Assembly (NCBI RefSeq): GCF_014697575.1
Contig: NZ_JACJSC010000001.1
Location: 62,001 to 126,000, forward strand
Direction of reading: 5' to 3'
DNA length: 64,000 nucleotides
Source: Planktothrix sp. FACHB-1365
GTDB lineage: Bacteria > Cyanobacteriota > Cyanobacteriia > Cyanobacteriales > Microcoleaceae
In this document: positions 46,347 through 56,931 of the stretch, in pieces
How the letters are laid out: each line of letters starts with the position of its first letter
Numbering within the stretch: position 1 is the stretch's first letter
Position numbers and translations under genes: made by a program
The notes under the pieces: generated by a model
Database searches by the model: none
Told to the model about the DNA's origin: nothing
Seen by the model: only the letters and a program-made list of their open reading frames with translations

Positions 46347-49300
46347 TTATTCAATCCCTTCAATGCGGTCTTCAACTTCTTGGTATAACTCGCGCAGACG
46401 ATCTAAATTCTCTTCGCTAGTTTCCCAATAGCCGCGACCATTCACCTCTAACAACGTGCTAATAATCTTGCGGAAGGAATGAGGATTTAAGTTCATCAAA
46501 CGTTTCTGCATTTCTGCATCTTCAATAAACGTTGTATTCACGTCCTCATACACCCAATTATCCACAGCACCCGCCGTTGCACTCCATCCCATTGTATTAA
46601 CAAGGCGCTTAGAAAGTTCCCGCACCCCTTCATACCCATGAGATAACATTCCTTCATACCATTTCGGGTTTAATAACTTGGTACGAGCATCCAAACGCAC
46701 CGTTTCTGATAACGTCCGAACTTGAGCATTTGCTGTTGTGGTATCCGCAATATAAGACGTCGGTTTTTTGCCATCCTTGCGTAAACTGGAAATTAATTTT
46801 GTCGGGTCAGAATCGAAATAATGGGAGACATCCGTTAAACTAATTTCCGAAGAATCTAAGTTTTGAAATGTCACATCTGCGGTTTTTAACGCCGACTCAA
46901 AGATACTTCGATCTTGTTCCATTGTCCCCGGATTATCAGAATTAAAGGCAAAAGATTTGCGTTTCAAATACATTTCCTGTAACTCAGATTCCTGTTCCCA
47001 ACTGCTATTTTCAACAGCCAAATTCACATTAGAAGAATAGGAACCGGAAGCATTACTAAACACCCGTGTTGCCGCTTGTCGGACAGAAACGCCTAATTCT
47101 TTCGCCTGTTCTAAAGCGTGTTTGCGAACGAAATTCATTTCCAACGGTTCATCAGATTCCGCAGCCATTTTTACCGCTTTATCTAACAGCGCCATTTGGT
47201 TAATAAATAAGTCGCGGAACACCCCAGAACAGTTGATCACGACATCAATTCGAGGCCGTCCTAACTCTTCTAAAGAAATTAACTCCAACTTATTCACCCG
47301 TCCCAAGGCATCGGGAACAGGTTTAACCCCCACCATCCACATGACTTGAGCCAGGGACTCCCCGTAAGTTTTGATGTTATCGGTTCCCCAGAGGACGACG
47401 GAGATGGTTTCCGGGTAATTTCCACCATTTTCGACCTTTTGCCGCTCTAACAGCCGTTCTACGACGATTTGGGCGGACTTGACGGCGGCTGCGGTGGGGA
47501 TAGACTGGGGATCGAGGGCGTGCATATTTTTGCCCGTCGGTAATACATCGGGGTTGCGGATGGGGTCGCCTCCTGGCCCTGGTAAGATGTATTCTCCTTC
47601 TAGTGCTCGCAGCAAGGAACCCAACTCGTTATCGGCGCAAACCTGTTGTAAGCAGAATTCCAAATACTCAAATAACGGTTTAATAGGTTCGGGGTCAACT
47701 TTGGTGAAACCGAACTCATGCAGTGCTTCAATCCAGGGTTCTTTTTTACCCATATTGAAGAAGTTGAGTTTGGAGACTAAGGAAACCCGTCCTTCGGCGT
47801 CGGTTTGTTCGTTAACTAAGGCGGTAAGTGCTGCGCGACAAGCTTCAGTGATTTTTTGTAATAACTCCACATCCGCTAATACCCCTAAGTTATTATTGCG
47901 GTAGAGTTCCTCAATATCGCGGTTGAGGCTATTGGCAATAATTCGGGGTAAACTGAGAAGATTATCTTCTTCGCGGTCAATACTGGCGATATTTACCAGA
48001 GTTGAAATCGCTTCTTCAGCCGTGGGCGGTTTCCCAATAACGTGCAAACCACAGGGTAACAACCGCGACTCAATTTCCATTAACCGCCGATAAACCTGTC
48101 CAACAATATGATCTCGGTCTTCGGGAGTTAACTCAGAAGCATCTGTTTCTGGGAGGGTGACATCTTGGTCTAAATTCACCAAGCGACACTTATCCATAAT
48201 ACTGTTAACAATAGCCACGCCCCGACCGCTATCTTTTAGGGTTTGATAAGAGGCAATTAACTCGTTGAGTTCTTGCAGTCCTTTATATAACCCCGCGTTT
48301 TCTGCTGCCGGAGTTAAATAAGAAATTGTAGCAGCATAACTGCGCCGTTTGGCGATAGTCGCTTCGCTGGGGTTATTGGCGGCGTAGTAATACAGGTTAG
48401 GAATACTGCCGATTAAATTATCGGGGTAGCATTCTCCCGACATTCCCATTTGTTTACCCGGCATGAATTCTAATGATCCGTGCGTGCCGAAGTGTAATAC
48501 CGCGTCCGCTTGCCAGACTTGTTCTAAATAGGTATAGTAGGCGGCAAAGCCATGATGGGGACTGGCTGACCGAGAGAACAACAACCGCATCGGGTCGCCT
48601 TCATAGCCGAAGGTGGGTTGAACGCCGATAAACACATTCCCGAACTGTTTACCAAAGATTAACAAATTCTCGCCGTCGGTGTTTAACGTTCCCGGTGGTG
48701 GCCCCCAATTTTCATTGAGTCGGTCATAATAGGGGGTTAACCGTTCATATTCGGTAACGGACATCCGATAGGCGATATTCAGTTCTGGGCTTTGATATTG
48801 GGCGGTGGCGTCGTGAATAACTTCCTGCATCAGTTTCTCGGCGGACTCTGGCAGGTCGTGAACGTCATAGCCATTGCCTTGTAAGGCTTTCAGCACTTCA
48901 TAAATTGACCCGAACACATCCAAATAAGCCGCTGTCCCAACGTTTCCTTTATCCGGGGGGAAACTAAAGACGGTAATAGCAACTTTTTTGGCTAATTTGG
49001 GTTTTTTCCGCAAATTCGCCCATTTTAAAGCCCGTTGGGCGATCGCTTCAATTCTATCTTGCAGTGCGATCGCTTTTCCGGTGGCCCCATCCCGTCCTGA
49101 TATAATAATAGGTTCAATGGCGCCATCCAGTTCAGGAATAGCAATTTGCAGCGCCACTTGGATCGGGTGTAGCCCTAATTCGCTTTCTTCCCATTCTTCA
49201 GTGGTTTGGAAGACTAAAGGCAACGCCACCATATAGGGACGGTTCAACCGTTTTAACGAGTCTATCGCCTTCGGGTGATCTTGTCGAGCGGGGCCACCCA

Positions 49301-50330
49301 CTAAGGCAAACCCGGTTAACGAGACAATAGTATCGACAATGGGTTGGGGTTGAATACCTTTCGGGGGGTTATCCCAGAAATATTCATCAATGGGTTTAGA
49401 AAAGTCTAACCCTCCCGCAAACACGGGTAACACTCGTGCGCCTAACGCTTCGAGTTCCTGTACCATTGCCACATAATGGGCATCATCTCCCGTTACCAGG
49501 TGCGTCCGTTGCAGCACTAACCCCACACAGGGGGCGAGGGGATCTTTGGGGTCGTCGGAAATATCGTCGCGGCTATTATACCAGTGAAAATATTCGGTCG
49601 CATCCTCGAACATTTTCGGCGCGAGGGGATGCCAAATACCCAGGTCGGGATAGGTTACGGGGTCAGCAAATTGCAGTTTTTCTTTGCCCGTAAACACATA
49701 TTTTGCCCCTAACATCAGCAGGAAGTTTTCCAAGTTTTCGGAAGAACCGCCTAACCAATATTGGAAGGATAACATAAAGTTGCGAGCGTCCTGGGCTTTA
49801 TCCATGGGTAGGTATTTCAGGACTTTAGGCAAAGTTTGCAGCAACTTCAGCATCGCGTCTTGGAAAGATCCCCCAGACTGTTCTTTCCGTTTCTTCATGA
49901 ACTGGGCGATGGCACTTTTGCTTTGTCCCAGTTGCGCCATCGAAAACGTCCCCATTTTGTTGAGGCGCATCACTTGAGGCATGGAGGGGAAGACCACCGC
50001 CACATCTAGTGTATCTCGATAGGGAGTTACAGCCTCAACGAGTTTATCGGCTAAATCTTCAATAAAAATCAGGGAGGCTATGAATATATTGGCCTGGGAT
50101 AAATCTTGTTTAAAACTTTCGTAGTTTTCCGCAGATCGTAACTCTTCGATCAAATAACCGCTAATTTCGATCGCAACATTCGGGTTATTTTTGTTAATGG
50201 ACTCCACTGCTGCCGATAAGGCGCTTTGATATTGCGCTTCTAACACCACATAGACGACTTTCATCAGTTGTCGCCCGTTCAGGTCATCTGGCTTGATGTG
50301 TCTAATGGTGGGTTTTACATAAGTAAACAT
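46347..50330 (-). CDS. chlH: Magnesium chelatase subunit H
   Basis: ChlH is the large porphyrin-binding subunit that inserts Mg2+ into protoporphyrin IX with ChlI and ChlD, the first committed step of chlorophyll synthesis. The 1327-residue length is standard for ChlH. The N-terminal region ([35 protein letters not shown]) and the CobN/Mg-chelatase core ([30 protein letters not shown]-like block) are present. ChlH is favoured over CobN by the N-terminal domain and C-terminal end ([37 protein letters not shown]). The gene is essential for oxygenic phototrophs. Confidence 0.97.
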   Translation of the reverse strand: MFTYVKPTIRHIKPDDLNGRQLMKVVYVVLEAQYQSALSAAVESINKNNPNVAIEISGYLIEELRSAENYESFKQDLSQANIFIASLIFIEDLADKLVEAVTPYRDTLDVAVVFPSMPQVMRLNKMGTFSMAQLGQSKSAIAQFMKKRKEQSGGSFQDAMLKLLQTLPKVLKYLPMDKAQDARNFMLSFQYWLGGSSENLENFLLMLGAKYVFTGKEKLQFADPVTYPDLGIWHPLAPKMFEDATEYFHWYNSRDDISDDPKDPLAPCVGLVLQRTHLVTGDDAHYVAMVQELEALGARVLPVFAGGLDFSKPIDEYFWDNPPKGIQPQPIVDTIVSLTGFALVGGPARQDHPKAIDSLKRLNRPYMVALPLVFQTTEEWEESELGLHPIQVALQIAIPELDGAIEPIIISGRDGATGKAIALQDRIEAIAQRALKWANLRKKPKLAKKVAITVFSFPPDKGNVGTAAYLDVFGSIYEVLKALQGNGYDVHDLPESAEKLMQEVIHDATAQYQSPELNIAYRMSVTEYERLTPYYDRLNENWGPPPGTLNTDGENLLIFGKQFGNVFIGVQPTFGYEGDPMRLLFSRSASPHHGFAAYYTYLEQVWQADAVLHFGTHGSLEFMPGKQMGMSGECYPDNLIGSIPNLYYYAANNPSEATIAKRRSYAATISYLTPAAENAGLYKGLQELNELIASYQTLKDSGRGVAIVNSIMDKCRLVNLDQDVTLPETDASELTPEDRDHIVGQVYRRLMEIESRLLPCGLHVIGKPPTAEEAISTLVNIASIDREEDNLLSLPRIIANSLNRDIEELYRNNNLGVLADVELLQKITEACRAALTALVNEQTDAEGRVSLVSKLNFFNMGKKEPWIEALHEFGFTKVDPEPIKPLFEYLEFCLQQVCADNELGSLLRALEGEYILPGPGGDPIRNPDVLPTGKNMHALDPQSIPTAAAVKSAQIVVERLLERQKVENGGNYPETISVVLWGTDNIKTYGESLAQVMWMVGVKPVPDALGRVNKLELISLEELGRPRIDVVINCSGVFRDLFINQMALLDKAVKMAAESDEPLEMNFVRKHALEQAKELGVSVRQAATRVFSNASGSYSSNVNLAVENSSWEQESELQEMYLKRKSFAFNSDNPGTMEQDRSIFESALKTADVTFQNLDSSEISLTDVSHYFDSDPTKLISSLRKDGKKPTSYIADTTTANAQVRTLSETVRLDARTKLLNPKWYEGMLSHGYEGVRELSKRLVNTMGWSATAGAVDNWVYEDVNTTFIEDAEMQKRLMNLNPHSFRKIISTLLEVNGRGYWETSEENLDRLRELYQEVEDRIEGIE

Positions 50331-50407
50331 ATCTTAATTTGTTCCTTTTTTGTCTGCTCTCTCTTAAGGTGATCGGCTATGGGCATCGCCAGATCATTCG
50401 GGCTTAC

Positions 50408-50424
50408 ACAGGCAAGATGCCTGT
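50408..50424. repeat. ACAGGCA-AGA-TGCCTGT hairpin upstream of chlH
   Basis: A perfect 7-bp stem with a 3-nt loop lies 78 bp before the chlH start. It has the same short-loop form as the hairpins at 44388-44426. It may be part of the chlH leader or a dispersed repeat. Confidence 0.6.
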
Positions 50425-50600
50425 TCCACTTTGAGTATTGTTACCAGAAAATGGGCATTCTGGGCAAATTTGTCCCCCATTTGCAATAATTCGACAAGAA
50501 AAATGTAATTTTTTTTTATATTACTTGACTTTTTACACAGGTTTATTCTTAGGAATTATTTGCAATAACTCAGAATTGATTCATATTTTTTACAGTTTGT

Positions 50601-53339
50601 TTAAAAATGAGGAGCAACTGCACCAATAATAACCTCTCCCCGTTTTTCTTTTTCGGCGCATTCCTGATTTAACTCTAGGAGTTTCTCTAAGAGATTATCC
50701 TCTGGTTTAAAATCATAGGCTTCTATGACCCATTGATCAAGGTTTTGATGCAATTGATATAATTTAGAGGCGGGTTCAGGGTAATATTGATTATAGAGTT
50801 GAGTAATTCCCCAGCCTTTTTTCTCCATTTCTTGACTCCGATATTCATGTAAGTCCATAGCTGTTTTTCTAATCGTCTCAACAATCTTTTTACTGGGGGT
50901 TTGAGGAAAGGGGAAGGTTTCAAAACAAGTTGTATTAGTATACCTTGTCCGATCTTCTAATGTAGAACTTTGCGCTTTCACCCAAATTCTATGAAGGCTT
51001 GATGTTAATATTCCTAAAATATAATAATCATCTGATGCAATTACGGTAATTGAATTATTGGGTAAATATTGAATTGGAGATGGTAAAGGGATAAACCATT
51101 TAGAGTGACAAGGAATAAGAAAACAAATAGATAATTTATCTAAAGCTTTTCTCATCGCTTCATTTGTTCGTTTAAAACGCCACCATTTTTCTCTTAAAAC
51201 AGCCTCTCTGTTGTTTTCTCTTTCAGGTTTGACATGAATTTTTAGATACTCAAAAGGTAAATAGTAATCAGTAATTTCCTCAAGAGACATATTTTGGAAA
51301 TCAATAATCCAGCGACTCGGTTCAGCATTAGGATTATCAGTTAAATCCGTTGCAGAAATTAATCGTTTAATAACAGTTAGATTTAGATTATTTTGTTTAA
51401 TCCATTCATCAGCCAGTGTTTGGGAAATAAAAAATCCTTGACTATTAGGTTGAACACCAACAAAACTTTTTTTCAAATTAGCAGATAATTTAACAGCTTT
51501 AGATACATCAACTAATGATGTTAAACTAGAATTAATTTGCGGAACAAAATTGCCATCTAAAAAACAAGATTTGACCGGAATTTTACACCAATTGACAATA
51601 CTAACATAAACGACGGCTTCACCCGACCAAACTTGACTTGATATAGCATTATAAATATGACCCTCATTTTCAATAATATAATCTAAACTCGATTTTCTAT
51701 TTTTTCCCTGACAAATAGAATTAGTTGCAACTAAACCAATTCTACCCGTTTTCGATATAGAATTATGCGCTAATCTAAACCAATAGCAAGCAAAATCAAT
51801 TTGCGCTTCCATATCATTAAATTTATTAAATACTTTCTTAGCATATTCATCCCCTAATTCTTGACGAATACGATAACCTCCCAAAAACGGAGGATTACCA
51901 ATAATAGCATCAGCCTTAACCCATTCCGTAAATAAAGCATCGGTACAAATAATATTTTGATCTAAAGTATCTAAAGGTAAGGAAGGTTCATTTAAACCTA
52001 ATTTATCGATAGCAACCTTGCGTCCAATCATTAAAGTTACCTTGGCTAATTCTACCGCAAAAGCATTGATATCCATGCCATAAAACTGTTGAGGACTGAC
52101 CTTTTGAGTATAACCAGAAATATCCTCAAAATTAGCGATTTTCTCGAATAGTATTTTTTCAATATATTTTAACTCTTGATAGGCGACATAGAGAAAATTA
52201 CCCGAACCACAAGCGGGATCAAGAATTTTATAATCAATTAATTCCCGATATAAATGTTTTAACTCCCTTAAGGTATTCGCTTCACTGATGCGATTTTCCC
52301 AATATTCCCGAATGGTGGGTAAAACAATACTTCTAATATCAGATTCTGAGGTAAAATGAATGCCGTGAGCATGACGTTGTTGTTTAGATTTTTTCTGGGT
52401 TTTATCGGTATAGTTCAAAGCACCTTCAAATAAATTCCCAAAAATAGAAGGACGGACTTTACTCCAATCTTGACCCGCACAAGCTAATAATAAATTTAAC
52501 TCCCCGTATTCTAACTTAATCGGATGAATTTCTTGAAATAATCCGCCATTAAAATAGTCTACTCCTTCATAACGTCCATCGGGAACAACCCCGGTTTGAT
52601 TCATAGCTTGAAACAGTCCCCCTAAAATATCATAAGCATTCTCTTGATCTTCCAGACAATCTTGTAAACAACGGGTAAATATTGCGGGGGGAAGTAAACC
52701 AATATCTTCGGCATACATCGCTAAAACACATTGTAAAACAAAACGTTGTGCTTGCAGGGGGGTATATTTTTTAAAATGATTTCTTTCCCCTCGTTCTAAT
52801 AGAGAATGTAAAACATCTCCTAAACGTCTGGCTGCTTTTTCTGTAATTTCAACTTGATTATTTTTAAATTGAGGACGGAGATTTTTGGCTTCTAAAAAGC
52901 TAAATGCTGGAATGCGTCTAGGTAAATCTTCTAAGGCTATGATATCAACCGGGTCATCAGGTTGATTATCAAAATCATAAATATGGAATTCATCAAAGTT
53001 ACATAAAATTACATAACGGGGGCGATCGCTTTTTTTGATTCTAATATAATATCGTTCAGCTTGGGTGCGATACTCTCGATCTTGAAGATCACTCCCCCGT
53101 TTTTTCATCTCAATTAAAACATGATTTTTCCAGAGTAAATCAGCAAACCCCATATTTCCTGATTTCCCGGCTTTTTCAATGCGTTGCTCAAAGGTTGCTC
53201 CCGCTTGTAATGCGCCTTCATATCCAAAAGCCTGAAACAAACGATCTAAAAAAATTTGCGCTTGTCCCTTTTCATCTCCAGTTATATACTGTTGACAATA
53301 ATTAACAAATTGCTGCAAATTTTCTGGTGTAGTGGGCAT
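50601..53339 (-). CDS. One-polypeptide restriction-modification enzyme (MmeI/type IIL-like)
   Basis: The 912-residue protein joins a nuclease-like N-terminus to an adenine methyltransferase. A PD-(D/E)XK-like motif is seen as GFADLLWKNHVLIEMKK (Asp67, Glu77, Lys79). The SAM-binding ILDPACGSGNFL and catalytic IIGNPPFLGGYRIRQE (NPPF) follow. The C-terminal third should be the target-recognition domain. This domain order matches MmeI-type enzymes that methylate one strand and cut at a distance. No separate specificity or restriction gene is adjacent. The protein looks intact. Confidence 0.85.
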   Translation of the reverse strand: MPTTPENLQQFVNYCQQYITGDEKGQAQIFLDRLFQAFGYEGALQAGATFEQRIEKAGKSGNMGFADLLWKNHVLIEMKKRGSDLQDREYRTQAERYYIRIKKSDRPRYVILCNFDEFHIYDFDNQPDDPVDIIALEDLPRRIPAFSFLEAKNLRPQFKNNQVEITEKAARRLGDVLHSLLERGERNHFKKYTPLQAQRFVLQCVLAMYAEDIGLLPPAIFTRCLQDCLEDQENAYDILGGLFQAMNQTGVVPDGRYEGVDYFNGGLFQEIHPIKLEYGELNLLLACAGQDWSKVRPSIFGNLFEGALNYTDKTQKKSKQQRHAHGIHFTSESDIRSIVLPTIREYWENRISEANTLRELKHLYRELIDYKILDPACGSGNFLYVAYQELKYIEKILFEKIANFEDISGYTQKVSPQQFYGMDINAFAVELAKVTLMIGRKVAIDKLGLNEPSLPLDTLDQNIICTDALFTEWVKADAIIGNPPFLGGYRIRQELGDEYAKKVFNKFNDMEAQIDFACYWFRLAHNSISKTGRIGLVATNSICQGKNRKSSLDYIIENEGHIYNAISSQVWSGEAVVYVSIVNWCKIPVKSCFLDGNFVPQINSSLTSLVDVSKAVKLSANLKKSFVGVQPNSQGFFISQTLADEWIKQNNLNLTVIKRLISATDLTDNPNAEPSRWIIDFQNMSLEEITDYYLPFEYLKIHVKPERENNREAVLREKWWRFKRTNEAMRKALDKLSICFLIPCHSKWFIPLPSPIQYLPNNSITVIASDDYYILGILTSSLHRIWVKAQSSTLEDRTRYTNTTCFETFPFPQTPSKKIVETIRKTAMDLHEYRSQEMEKKGWGITQLYNQYYPEPASKLYQLHQNLDQWVIEAYDFKPEDNLLEKLLELNQECAEKEKRGEVIIGAVAPHF

Positions 53340-53441
53340 AAGTACAATCCATGATTAACCCTGGGTTTCATTATATTCCTTAAGGATTAATACATCAACT
53401 GGGTTTCTGTATAGGACTGTTTTATTTTTTTTGGTAAATAG

Positions 53442-53495
53442 TTCCTAGATGTTGAGGTGCGTGCGTTGGCACTTACGCACCCTACAATCTAGGAA
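53442..53495. repeat. Nested palindrome after the stress-protein gene
   Basis: Outer arms TTCCTAGAT/ATCTAGGAA (53442-53450 with 53487-53495) enclose GGTGCGT/ACGCACC (53456-53462 with 53475-53481). It lies between the 3' end of the gene at 53554 and the start of the restriction-modification gene, both on the minus strand. Confidence 0.7.
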
Positions 53496-53553
53496 AATAA
53501 TAACAGATTCAGCCAAACAATTGACATTAACTTTCTTTGAGAGAATCTAATCT

Positions 53554-54012
53554 TTAGTTCCCAAAAGCATCTTTGATGTTATCAACGGTATTCTCAATTG
53601 CATTCTTAGTATTGTCTACCGCTTTCTTAGTCCGAGAGGCATCTTGATTGGCTCTTTCTTCAATTCGTCCGCTATCTTTGCTGGCTTTACGCTCTAGGAA
53701 ACTACTATTGTCCGTTGCTCGATCAACTCGATCAGCATTTTTATTGGCAGTTTCTTTTACCTGATCCTTTGCATTGTCAATGAAGTTTTTGGCTCGTCCA
53801 GTATCTTTATTAACTTTGTCTTTAACTTGATTACCTGCGTCTGATATAGTAATCAAGTTAGGAGCGGGATTAGCCATTGCAGCAATGTTCGTTGAGAAAA
53901 ATATCCCTTGCCAAAAAAAGGCGATCGCTGAGATAAAAAATAAAGTTGTCATCATCCAGCGTCCCACTGTTGAAGCCAATTGGGTAAAATAATTCGGTTT
54001 CATAAAATACAT
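53554..54012 (-). CDS. LEA/CsbD-like exported stress-type protein
   Basis: The 152-residue product has an N-terminal hydrophobic segment (about residues 18-45, probably a signal or anchor). Then comes a highly polar, helix-forming stretch of degenerate 11-residue-like pieces rich in Lys, Asp, Asn and Ala (VKDKVNKDTGRAKNF, VKETANKNADRVDRA). This resembles late-embryogenesis-abundant and CsbD-like proteins linked to drought or salt stress. An alternative ATG three codons in is possible. Function is inferred from composition only. Confidence 0.65.
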   Translation of the reverse strand: MYFMKPNYFTQLASTVGRWMMTTLFFISAIAFFWQGIFFSTNIAAMANPAPNLITISDAGNQVKDKVNKDTGRAKNFIDNAKDQVKETANKNADRVDRATDNSSFLERKASKDSGRIEERANQDASRTKKAVDNTKNAIENTVDNIKDAFGN

Positions 54013-54149
54013 TGTTTTGAATTTAACATTTTATTTGTACTTGATCTAGCTGGCTAACTAAATCTTTCCCTAGACATAATTTTTTTGTTCGTAAGTTGCT
54101 GAAATAATTCTCTCTTAGGATAGATTATAACTCTTGCAAATTAATTTTG

Positions 54150-54245
54150 TAGATTATGCTCAAGATAGAATTTATATCAATAGTATCGATAGGGGTTGGA
54201 TTACAAATGAAAATCCCTATCCTTAAAAACAAGATGATCAAAAGT
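54150..54245 (+). pseudogene. Decayed duplicate of the downstream SDR gene 3' region
   Basis: About 96 bp (from TAGATTATGCTCAAGATAGA to AACAAGATGATCAA) closely match 55608-55705 inside the SDR gene, in the same orientation. Substitutions have broken the frame, for example CCTTAAAAAC where the gene has CCTCAAAAAC. No other part of the gene is visible upstream. The rest of the 54013-54393 gap contains nothing recognised. Confidence 0.85.
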
Positions 54246-54393
54246 AAATTTATTATGTACGAGTATCAATGATTTTATAAGATGCTTTTTGACCCACAGT
54301 AGAGACAAGAGGATGAGGATGAATAAGAATGGTTGACTGTTGACTGTAAGCGGCTATCTCCCCCCGCTTCACATTCCCTCTGCGCCCCCTCTG

Positions 54394-54423
54394 TTGAAAA
54401 ATACTACAAACTTGTATTATAAT
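54394..54423 (+). promoter_or_regulatory. Promoter of the SDR gene
   Basis: TTGAAA (54394-54399) and a consensus TATAAT (54418-54423) are separated by 18 bp. Transcription would start near 54430. This excludes the ATG at 54422, inside the -10, and supports the ATG at 54455 as the true start. Confidence 0.65.
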
Positions 54424-54454
54424 GAGATGGACGAGCTTAGGGGAAGCTGAAGGT

Positions 54455-55840
54455 ATGGATTTATCTGCAAAAGATCTCGAAATTACCCTAAATGTATTAC
54501 AGCATCTTGCGGATCATCCGACTCGCATGAATTCTCAAGAGCGGTTGAGAAGTTTAATCATCAAAATTTATAAACAGGATCAAAAGCAACAGAAGCAACG
54601 AAACCAACAACTTAAAGCTTCTCAACAAAAGCCTTTAATTAAAACAGCAGAACTTATAAAAACACCCCTTAATTACCCTTCAATTTCTGAAAAAATTCAT
54701 TCTATTATTATAAATAATAGTAGAAAATATTTTCCTCCTAAAAAATGTTATATTTGCCAAAAATATTATACGCAAATTCATCATTTTTATCATTTAATTT
54801 GTCAAAATTGTGGCGATTTTAACTATAAAAAACGCTTCCAACATCAGGATTTAAGCGGACGAACTGCATTAGTAACTGGAGGGCGGATTAAAATTGGCTA
54901 TCAAATCGCTTTGCGACTGCTTCAAGATGGTGCTAAAGTCATTGTTACGACCCGATTTCCAGGGGATGCCATAAAACGGTTTAGTCAGGAACCTGATTTT
55001 GAGCAATGGCGCAAACGGTTAATGATTTATGGGTTAGATTTACGCAATTTAGTAGCCATTGAGTCCTTTATTCAACATTTAATCAATACTGAGCCTGGTT
55101 TAGATATTTTAATTAATAATGCGGCTCAAACGATTAAACGTCCTTTAGCTTTTTATAAACATTTATTAGAGTCAGAACAACAGTTTAAGCAATTTCCTGA
55201 ATTGCAACAGCAAGGTTTAATTGCATTAAATTCTCAACTTCCTATTTTATTAGAAGCACAATTAAAATCAGAAACAAGCGTTTTAGATGATTCTATTTAT
55301 TTTCCTCCTAATTGTTTTGATGAAGACGGACAACAACTCGATAAACGTCCTAAAAATAGTTGGCGGTTAAAATTAAATGAAGTTAGCACGATTGAACTGT
55401 TAGAAGTACAATTTGTCAATGCGATCGCTCCTTTTATTTTGAATAGCAAATTAAAACCTTTATTAATGCGATCGCCTTTTTCACAACGATTTATTATTAA
55501 TGTTTCTGCTATGGAAGGAAACTTTAATCGAGACAATAAAACTATATTTCATCCCCATACGAATATGGCAAAAGCAGCTTTAAATATGATGACCCGTACC
55601 AGTGCGATAGATTATGCTCAAGATGGAATTTATATGAATAGTGTCGATACGGGTTGGATTACGAATGAAAATCCCTATCCTCAAAAACAAGATGATCAAC
55701 AAAAACGAGGGTTTTATCCCCCTTTAGATAATATTGATGGCATGGCTCGAATTTATGATCCAATTGTTCAAGGAATTCAAAATCCATCTGAACCTTTATT
55801 CGGTCATTTTTTGAAAAATTATGTTCCTTCTCCTTGGTAA
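54455..55840 (+). CDS. SDR-family protein with zinc-finger-like N-terminal region
   Basis: From ATG 54455 the protein has 461 residues. An N-terminal basic, helical region of about 90 residues leads to a Cys/His cluster (CYICQKYYTQIHHFYH then ICQNCG) that may bind zinc. An SDR Rossmann domain follows with TALVTGGRIKIGYQIAL and DILINNAAQT. The usual YxxxK active site reads TNMAK, so the tyrosine is replaced by threonine. The serine-containing strand INVSAMEGN is present. It may bind NAD(P) without normal dehydrogenase chemistry. The stop codon touches the end of the convergent gene. Confidence 0.82.
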   Translation: MDLSAKDLEITLNVLQHLADHPTRMNSQERLRSLIIKIYKQDQKQQKQRNQQLKASQQKPLIKTAELIKTPLNYPSISEKIHSIIINNSRKYFPPKKCYICQKYYTQIHHFYHLICQNCGDFNYKKRFQHQDLSGRTALVTGGRIKIGYQIALRLLQDGAKVIVTTRFPGDAIKRFSQEPDFEQWRKRLMIYGLDLRNLVAIESFIQHLINTEPGLDILINNAAQTIKRPLAFYKHLLESEQQFKQFPELQQQGLIALNSQLPILLEAQLKSETSVLDDSIYFPPNCFDEDGQQLDKRPKNSWRLKLNEVSTIELLEVQFVNAIAPFILNSKLKPLLMRSPFSQRFIINVSAMEGNFNRDNKTIFHPHTNMAKAALNMMTRTSAIDYAQDGIYMNSVDTGWITNENPYPQKQDDQQKRGFYPPLDNIDGMARIYDPIVQGIQNPSEPLFGHFLKNYVPSPW

Positions 55841-56602
55841 TCAGTTATCAATTTTTAAGACACAATATTCTACCCCAACATCAAAAATACGAGTTCCTCC
55901 TCCTTCTGCGATAGTTTGTCGCAATGCGTTGGTATCGGTGATGGCTACCCCGGCTAGATAGTTAATTCCCATCTGGGCTAATTCGGGTAACCAGGGAGTT
56001 GTAGGGCCCATTAACACTAACTGCGCCTGTTGCGATAACTCCACCAAGCGGGGAAAGGTTTTGTTAGCAATGGAAGTGGCGGTGAGGAAAACCCAGTCTG
56101 CTTCTGGGAGCAGGTATTCACAGGCGATGTCGGGTAAATCTTGAGCGATGGGTTGACGCTCTAGGACGGTAATATCTGCCTGTTGTTCGTACTGAGAAAG
56201 TCCGGGGTAGCGACCAATAACAACGACTCGTTTTCCCTGAATTAAAGGGAGAAAATGCTCAAATACAGCTAGATTAGCTGAACCGTGAGAAGATAGGCGT
56301 TGAGCCTGTGGTAATAGCGGTGATGTCGGATTAATCACGGAATTGATCACCGCCATACCAATAGTCGCTTGGTAACTATCCCAGGAGCGCACCCAAGGGG
56401 CTAAATCAGCGACGGCTTGACCCACTAAAGTTCCTGACCAGGATAAGGTGCGATTGGGTTGGCCCGGACTCATACACAACCCTATACCCTCGGCTTGGCA
56501 GAATGTCCAGGTTAGTCCCAAGATAATTTCCTGCACCGTTCCGTTACTATCGCTTGATTTCTCCAGTAGGAGATCGTAAATTTCGCGGGAATGAATTTTC
56601 AT
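55841..56602 (-). CDS. DUF364 / DUF4213 Rossmann-like protein
   Basis: The 253-residue protein has the two-part DUF4213-DUF364 form. An N-terminal domain with GLTWTFCQAEGIGLCMSPG is followed by a Rossmann-like domain with KRVVVIGRYPG and ADWVFLTATSIANKTFPRL. Family members are proposed to chelate metals or act near metal transport, without firm evidence. Its end abuts the SDR gene end with no gap, so the two are tightly convergent. Confidence 0.82.
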   Translation of the reverse strand: MKIHSREIYDLLLEKSSDSNGTVQEIILGLTWTFCQAEGIGLCMSPGQPNRTLSWSGTLVGQAVADLAPWVRSWDSYQATIGMAVINSVINPTSPLLPQAQRLSSHGSANLAVFEHFLPLIQGKRVVVIGRYPGLSQYEQQADITVLERQPIAQDLPDIACEYLLPEADWVFLTATSIANKTFPRLVELSQQAQLVLMGPTTPWLPELAQMGINYLAGVAITDTNALRQTIAEGGGTRIFDVGVEYCVLKIDN

Positions 56603-56649
56603 TGAAATCAGTTTTTAGTTCGGCTTTTTCTTTTTGTTGGGTTATCTAA

Positions 56650-56931
56650 TTATCCACCAATATCAGCGATTCTGTGAAATAGGCGATCGCAATAGGGTGC
56701 TTTCTTACGAACAATAGAGACATCAATCCTTGCTAAGATTTCAGGCCCATGATTAATCTTGTGATATTCGCCTTTCGTTCTTGTTTGTTGCGTTGCCCTT
56801 CTTAAGGCAGATTCTATAGCAGCTTTAGGAATTTTTTCAACATTATTATTACGAGGAATAGCAGTTTTATTAAATCCTTGCCCGTAATATTTGGCTAAGG
56901 TATCAATATCAGCAATTAGCCAACTTTCCAT
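56650..56931 (-). pseudogene. DUF4276 protein, N-terminal part missing
   Basis: The 93 residues begin with MESWLIADIDTLAKYYGQGF and continue with VEKIPKAAIESALRRAT, YHKINHGPEILARIDVSIV and CDRLFHRIA. This is the C-terminal half of a DUF4276 protein; complete ones are about 200 residues and have an N-terminal TOPRIM-like part that is absent here. The reading frame overlaps the end of the ATPase gene by 23 bp, and a stop codon lies just before the ATG. It is most likely the remnant left by a deletion. Confidence 0.75.

Noticed and set aside
47479-47904. Long open frame opposite chlH (141 codons), and several others inside chlH
   Set aside because: They lie antisense to strongly conserved chlH coding sequence and show no family motif.
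54422-54454. First ATG of the SDR gene
   Set aside because: It overlaps the consensus TATAAT of the promoter, so it would not be in the transcript.
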